From contig NOKP01000064.1 in NCBI GenBank assembly GCA_002682825.1, forward strand, positions 26,529-53,511: 26,983 nucleotides of DNA. The letters are read 5' to 3'. The translations under genes were made by a program, and so were the position numbers. The DNA is from Neonectria sp. B-13 (lineage: Eukaryota > Ascomycota > Sordariomycetes > Hypocreales > Nectriaceae). Shown in pieces: positions 19,251-26,983 of the stretch. The notes under the pieces are model-generated. The model was not told the origin of the DNA and searched no databases. It saw only the letters and a list, made by a program, of their open reading frames with translations. Within the stretch, counting starts at the first letter, position 1, and the number at the start of each line of letters is the position of its first letter.

Positions 19251-19690
19251 AGACAGCCCTTCCATTGTCTGCAGCCCTCCTCTTGCTGCTCCTTACACCT
19301 TCTTGGGGAATATGTTGTGGATAATCAAACCTCTCACTGCCTTGCACTATCGCTCTTGGAAGAATCCAGAACGGGTGCTTGGCGGGCAGCATGTGACTGT
19401 TGATCCAGAACCGCCGCCGCTGTTCGCCATGTCTGAGCTCCGTAGGTTCGATTTGCGCCTCTGCTTCGGCAATCGTCGCTGCCACTGTCCGAAAGGCTCC
19501 CACCACCGCGCGAGCCCCGATGGCCTGCGCCTGCCTCAGCTTCTTCCTATATCTATCCGGGATGACCGGTGACCAGATTGTTGATCCATAATCGAGCACT
19601 GGTGCAACTGTGATTATATAGAGCTGTCGGGCTGCTAGTAGTGGAGGAAGGGCCAAGACGCAGCTAGTACGTGCGGGGTCTCAAAAACGA
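19243..19690 (-). mobile_element. Inverted 3' piece of a LINE retrotransposon
   Basis: On the minus strand an unbroken frame reads LALPPLLAARQLYIITVAPVLDYGSTIW, then LRQAQAIGARAVVGAFRT and EAEAQIEPTELRHGEQRRRFW. This is the segment that normally follows the reverse transcriptase of fungal LINEs (ARQLY-ATVAPV-DYGS-IW). It starts at about the same place in the protein where the plus-strand relic runs out, but in opposite orientation. Its frame has no stop over 137 codons, in contrast with the neighbouring relic. Confidence 0.75.
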
Positions 19691-19913
19691 CCTACCCCGA
19701 CAGGTCGTTCCTTCCTGTCCGGGGGCATGCTGATTAGGCATGGACTCCCTGTACCAGACCATGATGCTTCAAGCAGTGGGCCTATCAAAATAAGTCTTGG
19801 CAGTGCGACAGACGCGAGTTTCTTTGATGGAGTAAGGGGCTAGAGTTGGGATTAGTAAATGGGGGAGTAGATCACGAGGAAGGGAGATTTAGCGTATAAT
19901 TACAGTCTATATA

Positions 19914-19959
19914 ACGTACATGATAAGCATGCGCCGCAGGCAAGTATGCGCCGCACTTT
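19914..19959 (+). repeat. Left terminal inverted repeat of the second Fot-type element
   Basis: Forty-six bases identical to the reverse complement of 21730-21775; contains two copies of ATGCGCCGCA. Confidence 0.93.
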
Positions 19960-20020
19960 CTCCCAACCTCTCAGATTAGAATCATAATAAAAACACTACA
20001 AACCATTTAATTAATTCATA

Positions 20021-21676
20021 CTACTCACTATACTCTTCCCCAGACGTCTCAATCACTACCTGACAGGTTCTTGCATTATGACCAGGCTTGCCGCAGATAC
20101 CACAATGCTGAACCCCCGGTCGTGCTGACCTTCCTTGACCACCACTTCTTGACAATTCGGCCACTATCTGCGCATCAATATCCATCTGATCAATTGCTTG
20201 CCTTCCTTCCTCTACTGTCATTACCCCTCTTTTCTGTAATCTAGTCCTTTTTGCCCTTCGGCGCCGGCTTAGTATCTCATTCGCTTGTTCAAGGTCTTTA
20301 ACCCTGGCCTTTAGTAAGGCAAGCTCATGCATATTTGCCTTAGTTCCCTTCTCAAGAGACTTCACAGCTTCTATAATTGACTCTGGGGAGCTACTATGAT
20401 GCCTTCTTATCCGTATTTTCAGGTATTCAGACTGAGACCCAGCCTCAAGCACAGTCTTTGCGGTCTTTGAGACCCAAGGGGTCGAGGGTTCAGCCACCCC
20501 CTCAGCCGGCGTTGGAGTCCGTAGCTGCACATCAAGCTTCGAGACCACACTTTCTGGGTCAAGAGGAACAAGCCCAGCTCCTCTGAAGGCTGACTTGATA
20601 TTTCTTTCTGTCATAGTGGCCTGAAATGCGGCGTAGAAGGCCGGAAAGAACTCGGTCTTCGAAATGTAAGTTATAGAGCATCTGATCAGATGCTCTATTT
20701 CTCGACCGTAAGCGTTCTTAAGCACGCTAAAGCACCCGACGTCAAGGGGCTGAAGTAGATGAGACGAATGAGGCGGCATACAAAGCCTGATGATCTTATT
20801 TTCCTCGCAATATCTCTCGAAGTCGATAGAGTGGTGACTTTTATGGCTATCAAGGATCAGAAGACGATAGCGACTATTTGATCGCTTGGCTGTGCATTGG
20901 TCAAAATGCTTTAGCTACTCGAGACCGGTCTCATTATCAGTCCAGCCATTTTGGGTCGTCGCAATAGCCCAATCGCCCGGGAGGTTGCTTTCTTGGTACC
21001 AGTTGGCGAGGTGATATTGGCCCGTACCAATGATGAATGGCTGGATCGCTCGGCCATCTGCATTAATCGCCTGAATGACTGTAATCCATTCCCGGTTTCC
21101 AGGCTGCACTGATTTTGGCTTTCCATGCCTATCTATGCCTGTGATAACCATTCCGCTTACAATCATGCCCATCATAAAGCCAGTCTCATCAACATTGTAG
21201 ATATTATCTAATCGGATACCATACTTTGCGATTGTGTTCGCCATGAGCTTAAACCAGTCGCGAATAATGGTTGGATCTTCGCACTTAGCTCTCTGGTAGT
21301 CGTATTTCCGAAAAAAACGCGTCTTGAGGTCTGGGTGCCGCTTGATGAAGTTTGAAGCCCAACGCGTGCCGACTGGTGGCGCGTCGCGGTCGGCAAGCAA
21401 TTGATCAGCCATTTCTTTCACACTACGCAGCCGGGGGGGAAATCCTCGTGAATCCAGGTCGAGAATGAACTGAATAATGATCTGTTCCTCTAGATTAGAT
21501 AGTCAACGCGATTGGGGGATCCAATCGCATCGGGATTGAATGCCTTGCTTACGGCGACGTAGCCGTCGCTCATCGACTCTATAGAGGGTTGCAGTGCGTC
21601 GGACGCTGAGTTTTGGGTTATTTTGGAGGGCTTGAAGAGCAAGAAGGGTTCTAGCCTCAGTATTTGGGTCTGACAT
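20021..21676 (-). pseudogene. pogo/Fot-type transposase with zinc knuckle, two premature stops
   Basis: From ATG at 21674-21676 a single frame of 551 codons runs to the stop at 20021, broken only by TGA at codon 58 (21503-21505) and TAG at codon 254 (20915-20917). Arg (CGA) and Trp (TGG) would fit these places, so each needs one C-to-T or G-to-A change. Layout: N-terminal helix-turn-helix (LSVRRTATLYRVDERRLRRR), CENP-B-type domain to about residue 115 (TRWASNFIKRHPDLK), DDE core with Asp163 (YNVDETGF), Asp276 (LLILDSHKSHH) and Asp312 (QPLDVGCF), a coiled-coil stretch (about 430-480) and a CCHC zinc knuckle (CX2CX4HX4C, 525-538). All three catalytic acids remain. As it stands it cannot make full-length transposase, but it is only lightly mutated. 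Confidence 0.9.
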
Positions 21677-21729
21677 ATTTGGTGGTTGAGGAATCAATTG
21701 ATCAAATGAAAAGTTAGGTGTAGGAGGGA

Positions 21730-21775
21730 AAAGTGCGGCGCATACTTGCCTGCGGCGCATGCTTATCATGTACGT
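21730..21775 (-). repeat. Right terminal inverted repeat of the second Fot-type element
   Basis: Exact reverse complement of the left repeat, followed by TA at 21776-21777. Confidence 0.93.
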
Positions 21776-21777
21776 TA

Positions 21778-22800
21778 TCGCATTCCCAGCTGAGGCAAAA
21801 GGTAATGCGCACTACGCTAATGCAGAGTGGCAGACTGGCTTATGTACTGAATGTGACATTATGGGCGCCCCTTGGCCGACTCCGCGACTTGCCTGGAAAC
21901 TAGCGATTGCGTCTTTTTTGTGAATTTTTCGTGAATTTTTCGTGTAGCAAGAAATTGTATCATTTCCTTTTTGACAAGTTACGTCAAGGTGAAAACACAT
22001 TGAAAACAAGAATCCTTTACTGCGCAATGTAAATAAAGTTAAATTCCATGCTGGTTTTCTCAGAATCTTGAGAGTGACGATGTGGGGTGAAGATGATGGA
22101 CCATTTCTATATGGGGTACTAACTGCGAAGTCCATCAACCGGCTCGCCTCCGCGGCGAACTAGAAATGCATGAGACTGGAGTAATTAAGGGTGGCACACC
22201 TCTTCCATACCATGGCTTTGGATAAACTGACCAACCTTGGTATTAGACCCAACTGGTTGGTCGCCCAACACACCTCCATGGCATTCTCGAGTCATGTCCC
22301 CTGTTCTCGACTCACGCTGGAAGCATCCTAGCCCCGGGTCCACGCCGATTCGTCCCCGTTGAATCAATAGTCCCACATCATGCTTGGGGAAGACACATGC
22401 ATCCAAGCCACAGGATGACCCTCGACGCCACCAAGGAAAGTTCCAACGAAGCTAGTCGATTCCAAGATAAAGAGCCGAAAATGCTGCGTTTCTGCTTGGT
22501 CTAGGTGAAATGACTCAAGGATCGCATCGAGCACTGACGCCACCTCCACATTCCCCTGACCCCAGACACAAGCCCCCGGATGTCTTCGCGGCCCATGTGG
22601 ACCGACTAATTAATTTTTGTGCAACGGATCAGGAGCCCCCCGGTTTAACACGGGGTAACAAGCGATCCTTTACATAGTACGTGCTGCCTGCGAGCTGCCA
22701 ATCCACCCCAAAATCAACCTAGTTCCACCGTCTGACGTCCTCATTTTGAGACCTCATGCCACTCCTCCTTTTCCATCACAATCTGGTAAAAGTGGCCGAG
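21778..22800. other. Intergenic region upstream of the membrane-protein gene
   Basis: No gene could be supported. Two minus-strand frames (22364-22549 and 22185-22406) are open but lie in different phases with no clear splice link. A short direct repeat of GTGAATTTTTC occurs near 21920-21940. The 3' part must contain the promoter of the gene starting at 22801; GGCATGTCG is repeated just after that ATG. Confidence 0.35.
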
Positions 22801-23958
22801 ATGACGGGCATGTCGGGCATGTCGAGCACCTCCAAGGGCAGCTTTGCCCGGGGGGCTCAAAGCACTTTTTACCCTGAAGATGTCATGGTCATTGTATGGG
22901 CACCCTACTTCTGAATTATGGCCGATTCTCTGACATGGCTGCCTCAGGTCTGCTCAATGTTGGCCTTGTACAATGCCTTCGAGCTCCTCACCCTCATCTT
23001 TATGACCTTCAAACGACGCAAGGGCCTCTACTTTTGGAGCATTTCCATTGCATCCTTTGGCGTCATTCCATACTGCGTCGGTTGGCTCATTGTTCATTTC
23101 GACCTTACCTATGACTGGGTTGGTATGATCATTGATACAATTGGATGGATTCTTTTGGTATCAGGCCAATCTGTGGTTCTCTATTCGCGACTACACCTGG
23201 TTCTCAATGACTCTAAGATACTCTGCATTGTAATGTGGATGATCATCGTGAATGGTGTCGTTTGGCATACCTCAATCACTGTGCTTTTATTCGGGTCCAG
23301 TTACAGCCCCGCGCAAAACCGAGCTGGATTTAACACCGTCTTCAACATCCTAGAAAAGGTTCAAATGACCTGTTTCTGTCTCCAGGAGTTCACTATCTCT
23401 GGTCTCTACATCTGGAAGACGTGGGATATCCTCAACACAGCATTCGGCAGCAAACGACGATTCATGTGGCAACTTTTCGCCATCAACGTCTTCATCGTGG
23501 TTATGGACATCGCTCTTCTCGCCATCGAATACAAGAGCTTATTCCTCTGGGAGCAAGGAGTCAAAGTTGCCACTTACTCCATCAAGCTCAAGCTCGAATT
23601 CGCGGTATTAGGCGAGCTCGTCGAGTTCGTTCAGCATCGGGGTGGCACCGGTTCTGGTGGACAATCGAACCATAATACAGCTGCATTCGTGGAGCTCTCT
23701 GGTAGTCGATCGCAAACAGGGGACAGGAAAATGCGCTCTATTACGACTAGGCCGGAAGCAATCTACATGGAAGACGTGAAGCCCAGCACATCAGTTACCG
23801 CCACAACCTCAAAGGCATCACCACATCCATCGCGGGAACAGGACGAGATTAGGGTCACCACGAGAATAGATGTGGAAAGCAGCGTATTGGATCGCCGGGA
23901 TAATGATAGCACAGATCAGCTTTATGATAGTGTCATCCAAGAGATCTCAAGGTCATAG
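22801..23958 (+). CDS. Fungal seven-helix integral membrane protein (DUF7703-like), two exons
   Basis: Exon 1 is 22801-22893 and exon 2 is 22948-23958, 367 aa in total. The open frame seems to start at ATG 22918, but that ATG lies inside a 54-base GT-AG intron (donor GTATGG, branch-like CTGAC, acceptor CTCAG). Splicing joins YPEDVMVI to VCSMLALYNAFELL, removes an in-frame TGA (22912-22914) and restores a complete first helix. Predicted helices: about 28-51, 58-81, 88-112, 122-146, 170-187, 207-226 and 234-258. A hydrophilic Ser/Thr/Arg/Asp-rich cytosol-like tail of about 105 residues follows. Sequence style (LLTLIFMTFKRRKGLYFWS, SFGVIPYCVGW) fits a fungal plasma-membrane family that I believe is filed as DUF7703; its function is unknown. 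Intact, with no signs of RIP. Confidence 0.85.
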
Positions 23959-24007
23959 TGGTGTAATTGTACATAGTCTTAATATTTATTTCCTATTTCA
24001 GGAAGTA

Positions 24008-24454
24008 ACGTATGTGATAAGCGAGTGGGACAAACAAGTAAGTGGGACAAACAAGTAAGTGGGACATTTAGGTTTTATATCTTAAAGTGCGATTTTAAGA
24101 AAATTCTTATAAACTCAAATTAAGCCTAAAATAGTTAAGACTTTAAAATATAGTTAATTAAGTATTAATCTATAAAAAAGGAATTTCTTAGATTTTATGT
24201 ATTTTTCTTTATAGCTAGTATAGAAAAAACGTATTTACACTGTGTATTTTATATTATCTCTATATTATAAGCTAATTAAAATCCAAGAAAAGTACTATGC
24301 TGTTTTAATATACTTAAAATACTTTAAAACAATTTTAATATATTTTTAATAATTATATAGTTAGCCTATTTTAAAAGTTCTAAATTTTACTGTTTTTAGT
24401 TATACAGTATAGTGTCCCACTTACTTGGTTGTCCCACTCGCTTATCACATACGT
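24008..24454. mobile_element. MITE with Fot-like terminal inverted repeats
   Basis: A 447-base, very AT-rich non-coding element bounded by 42-base inverted repeats with one mismatch (ACGTATGTGATAAGCG... ; right copy 24413-24454) and flanked by TA (24006-24007, 24455-24456). The left end has an extra 17-base unit: ACAAGTAAGTGGGACA occurs at 24034-24049 and again at 24051-24066. TGGGACA words in the ends recall those in the transposon at 5769. It lies 49 bases after the stop codon of the membrane-protein gene and so may lie in its 3' untranslated region. Confidence 0.9.
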
Positions 24455-24456
24455 TA

Positions 24457-25271
24457 CCGTTAATGACAACAAGAAGCAAAACTGCTCCTTAAGGAGACAG
24501 AGAATTACAGTCTGAGGGTCAGGATGTGGGATAAAAGCTCTTGATTTCTAGCTAATGGGGGGGACTAAGAGAGGTCTTAAATACATCAATTTGATCCTTT
24601 GGCAATGCATCACTTAGAGGGAGGAAATTCCTCCCTTGACGCCCTAGGGCGATGATCATCGCCCTGATGATCCTGATCGGCAGGATCGATCCCGAAAAGT
24701 GATGTTACAGTGGGGGTGATAAAGTTACGACACATTCCGGGTCCACCCGGTGTCACAGTACATCTACTAAATGAAGGCTTCACTTTGGGATGCTTATTGC
24801 ATAACCGAATAAATGTCAATTAAATATCGACATATTTTGTTGGTGGGATGCGCACTTCAGTGTAAAGACACCACCCAGGAAAATGCTGTCTTAGCAGAGT
24901 CGGATTGAGGGAGGAGAAACAGCAATTGCTGGGGCCCAAGAGAAGGTAGGAGGATAATTTCAAGACCCCGAGGATGATCAAAGGAAGGAGAATCTGGCAG
25001 TAGTCAAAGATAGTTGAAAATGTCAAAGTTAATAGCAGTAGCAGCACATGTTACAATAGAAAATAAGACAGTATCAAGACAGCTCAAGTCAGTGGTAAAA
25101 TTCATGTGAAGGAGAAAGAGATGGTGCCGTGCCAATAAGTGGCTGGCCTAGTCCCTTAAGTAGGTACAGCCAATAGGGGCTGCCCTTGCTAGCATTAAAC
25201 ACCGGATGCATAAAATCACCAACACAATATATCAATCTGTAGCATTTTAAATAGAGACTCTAATGATGTCT
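24457..25271. other. Non-coding region with a palindrome cluster
   Basis: No gene was supported. The short minus-strand frames at 24610-24819 and 24820-25047 show no motif. The palindromes at 24618-24687 are listed separately. The right part should contain the 3' end of the Tc1-type element whose transposase stops at 25272, but its inverted repeat could not be found because the other end lies outside the window. Confidence 0.4.
24618..24687. repeat. Cluster of adjacent palindromes
   Basis: Within 70 bases: AGGGAGGAA-A-TTCCTCCCT (24618-24636), GCCCTAGGGC (24641-24650), GGGCGATGATCATCGCCC (24647-24664, perfect 18-mer) and GATCCTG-ATCGG-CAGGATC (24669-24687). All arms are perfect. No role is known; a sequential hairpin structure is possible in DNA or RNA. 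Confidence 0.7.
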
Positions 25272-26419
25272 TCAATATTTCGTATACCATCCGTTTGACC
25301 GCACCACAGCCTGCATCCTGCGCTTTATTGAAAAGATCAGGTTTGATAGCACCTCGGGCTCAATTTCTTCCCATAGCTCGATCGCAGCTTCTGTGAGGCG
25401 CAATTTCGATTCCTCGTTTTTTGGAATGTAAGCAAGTTCAGGATATCGCTCACAGATCCTTGTTTTGAGTATTGCCCATAGGTTTTCTATAGGGTTGAGA
25501 TCAGGGCTGTAGGGCGGCCAGGCCACTACCTCCGCCCTCCGGTTCTCGCACCATTCTAGGATCCAGTTCTTCATTAAATGTGACGTAAAAAGGCTTGAGT
25601 TATCATGCTGAAAGTAGCTATTTCTGGTCACTATTCGAGGAAGGTATTGCTTCATGTTAGGAAAGATAAGGCCTGCTCGATAGGGTATTCAAAGTCAGTA
25701 AAATAAGTAACTATTAGGATAGGAGATTTTTCAGGGTAATTAGAGTCTCTAAAGAAGGTTCTTGAGACAATAGAATAGCTCATTGGATAGAGCTAGAAAA
25801 GTGGGTCACAATGATATTCTTATTGGTTCAATTGAGTAAGAATTGAGTGCATAAGATGCATAGAGAACTTTGGACAGAGCGGGCAAACGCTCTCTCTTTA
25901 TAGACAAATTGCCCAAGATCCAGCAGACCAATTGCAACTGGGCTAGGCCTATCGGATAGGCCGGAAGCAGCTTTACATCATACATTACATGCATGATGAT
26001 TAGATAGGTCACTGTTGTATTATTAGTGGTTTAGAGAAGAGGTTTCTAAACTTTGTCCGGATAACTCGGAAAGTGAATCGAGACGTAATCGGGCCAATAA
26101 GGTGATAGCAATAGATCCACACAGTATATACACAGTGTAAGTAATACTGTATTATGTAATATCTGTAGATATTTTTCTAGGATTTATTTACCCTAGTTAT
26201 AGTTTATTAGCTCTAACACTTCAGGTATTCAAGTAGAACTCGCGCTGTAACGCCCCCGCGTTCGGATTCTGGGTCGCCGTAAAGAGGGCACATTGGAAGC
26301 CGCCTGACTGAGTTGAAGGCGCTGAAAAACATCTGTGAATGCTTTGTCAGTGTGATACGGGTTTGAACGTTCTTTTTGAATAGTCTCTCGTGCTAGGAAC
26401 TGTTAGAAAAGTCGCAATT
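25272..26419 (-). pseudogene. Tc1-type transposase relic, split by LTR insertions
   Basis: Reading down the minus strand, coding remains begin before 26400 (ERLFKKNVQTRITL, then QMFFSAFN, PLYGDPESERGGVTARVLLE). They are interrupted at 26223-25650 by an LTR plus its target duplication, and continue as YLKQYLPRIV, FQHDNSSLFTSHL, AWPPYSPDLNPIENLW to a stop at 25272. Excising the LTR and one CTTCA copy restores the frame exactly (LLEYLKQYLP). The second catalytic Asp (QHDN) and the Glu (NPIEN) are present, with 38 residues between them. A TAG precedes HERLF near 26393. A second LTR begins at 26420, so the N-terminal half, if it survives, lies beyond the window. Confidence 0.82.
25655..26218 (-). 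mobile_element. Solo LTR of a retrotransposon (minus orientation)
   Basis: A 564-base unit with TGTTAG...CTAACA ends, flanked by a perfect 5-base target duplication, CTTCA (25650-25654 and 26219-26223). Such a duplication around a single LTR is the footprint left when two LTRs recombine and delete the internal part. In its own orientation it contains a TATAAA box (25897-25902, minus) before GAGAGAG. It interrupts the Tc1-type transposase. The 68-codon open frame within it is not considered a gene. Confidence 0.92.
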
Positions 26420-26983
26420 TGTTAGAGCTAATAAACTATAACTAGGGTAAATAAATCCTAGATTAATATCTATAGATATTACATAATACAGTATTACTTA
26501 CACTGTGTATATACTGTGTGGATCTATTGCTATCACCTTATTGGCCCGATTACGTCTCGATTCACTTTCCGAGTTATCCGGACAAAGTTTAGAAACCTCT
26601 TCTCTAAACCACTAATAATACAACAGTGACCTATCTAATCATCATGCATGTAATGTATGATGTAAAGCTGCTTCCGGCCTATCCGATAGGCCTAGCCCAG
26701 TTGCAATTGGTCTGCTGGATCTTGGGCAATTTGTCTATAAAGAGAGAGCGTTTGCCCGCTCTGTCCAAAGTTCTCTATGCATCTTATGCACTCAATTCTT
26801 ACTCAATTGAACCAATAAGAATATCATTGTGACCCACTTTTCTAGCTCTATCCAATGAGCTATTCTATTGTCTCAAGAACCTTCTTTAGAGACTCTAATT
26901 ACCCTGAAAAATCTCCTATCCTAATAGTTACTTATTTTACTGACTTTGAATACCCTATCGAGCAGGCCTTATCTTTCCTAACA
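26420..26983 (+). mobile_element. Second copy of the same LTR (plus orientation), to the window end
   Basis: A 564-base copy from TGTTAG to CTAACA, ending at the last base of the window. It differs from the reverse complement of 25655-26218 at only three positions, all near 26463-26475. TATAAA is at 26736-26741. The five bases before it are CAATT; whether they recur after 26983 (solo LTR) or a primer-binding site follows (5' LTR of a full element) cannot be seen here. Confidence 0.9.

Larger units (their letters stand above)
19914..21775 (-). mobile_element. Second pogo/Fot-type DNA transposon, inverted repeats intact
   Basis: A 1,862-base element with perfect 46-base inverted repeats (ACGTACATGATAAGC... 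at the left; reverse complement 21730-21775) and TA at both borders (19912-19913, 21776-21777). Each end contains the word ATGCGCCGCA twice. It holds a single transposase gene on the minus strand, damaged by two nonsense codons. It is clearly a different subfamily from the element at 5769: unrelated terminal repeats, and a zinc-knuckle tail instead of an acidic one. Confidence 0.93.

Noticed and set aside
16985..19690. Twin-priming inversion of the LINE
   Set aside because: Twin priming inverts the 5' segment and leaves 5' ends facing each other; here the 3' end of one part meets the 3' end of the other.
19687..19708. Small hairpin ACGACCT...AGGTCGT
   Set aside because: Seven-base arms without a poly-T or gene context; could occur by chance.
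25806..26012. 68-codon open frame, present identically at 26626-26832 on the other strand
   Set aside because: It lies wholly inside the LTR copies and is duplicated only because the LTR is; no protein features.
25655..26983. Foldback-type transposon suggested by the large inverted repeat
   Set aside because: The left arm has its own 5-bp CTTCA duplication and TG...CA ends, so the arms are separate LTR insertions.
1..26983. CRISPR arrays, bacterial-type operons, rRNA or tRNA genes
   Set aside because: No regularly spaced repeats, no cloverleaf-like tracts noticed, and the gene structure is clearly eukaryotic with introns.

Overview
The window looks like a piece of a filamentous ascomycete (Pezizomycotina) genome. 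Its genes have several short introns of about 50-85 bases with GT/AG borders and CTAAC/CTGAC-like branch sites. The gene families are fungal (microsomal P450s, a vanillyl-alcohol-oxidase-type flavoenzyme, a fungal seven-helix membrane protein). Many old repeats carry nonsense codons that C-to-T or G-to-A changes explain, as expected from repeat-induced point mutation (RIP). No species can be named.

Positions 1-11.7 kb are a small oxidative gene group. Two complete six-exon cytochrome P450 genes are transcribed divergently (702-2453 minus, 492 aa; 3090-4963 plus, 509 aa) from a shared 636-base spacer. A complete four-exon VAO-like FAD oxidase (8822-10673 plus, 546 aa) follows. A clean 3' fragment of a third P450, related to the second (11210-11712 minus), closes the group. 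A 2,842-base pogo/Fot-type DNA transposon with 72-base inverted ends and TA target duplications (5769-8610) sits between the second P450 and the oxidase, ending 211 bases before the oxidase ATG. The enzymes suggest oxidation of a phenolic or aromatic compound; this is inferred from families only.

Positions 11.7-21.8 kb are a repeat graveyard. They hold a degenerate GC-rich tandem repeat, a broken PD-(D/E)XK nuclease-like gene (about 12345-13837 minus), two adjacent TGTTGGA...TCCAACA repeats, an unidentified frame with four stops, a hAT transposase relic and a non-LTR retrotransposon whose 3' part lies inverted. Last comes a second pogo/Fot-type transposon (19914-21775) whose transposase is spoiled by only two nonsense codons.

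Positions 21.8-27 kb hold one intact gene, a seven-helix membrane protein (22801-23958 plus) whose true first exon lies upstream of the obvious ORF start. Immediately downstream is a 447-base AT-rich MITE whose tips resemble those of the second Fot-type element. At the right edge a Tc1-type transposase relic is split by a solo LTR with a perfect 5-bp target duplication. A second, near-identical LTR in opposite orientation runs exactly to the window end.

All exon boundaries were placed by eye from reading frame, splice consensus and family conservation. No similarity search was run; family names rest on motifs and recollection.
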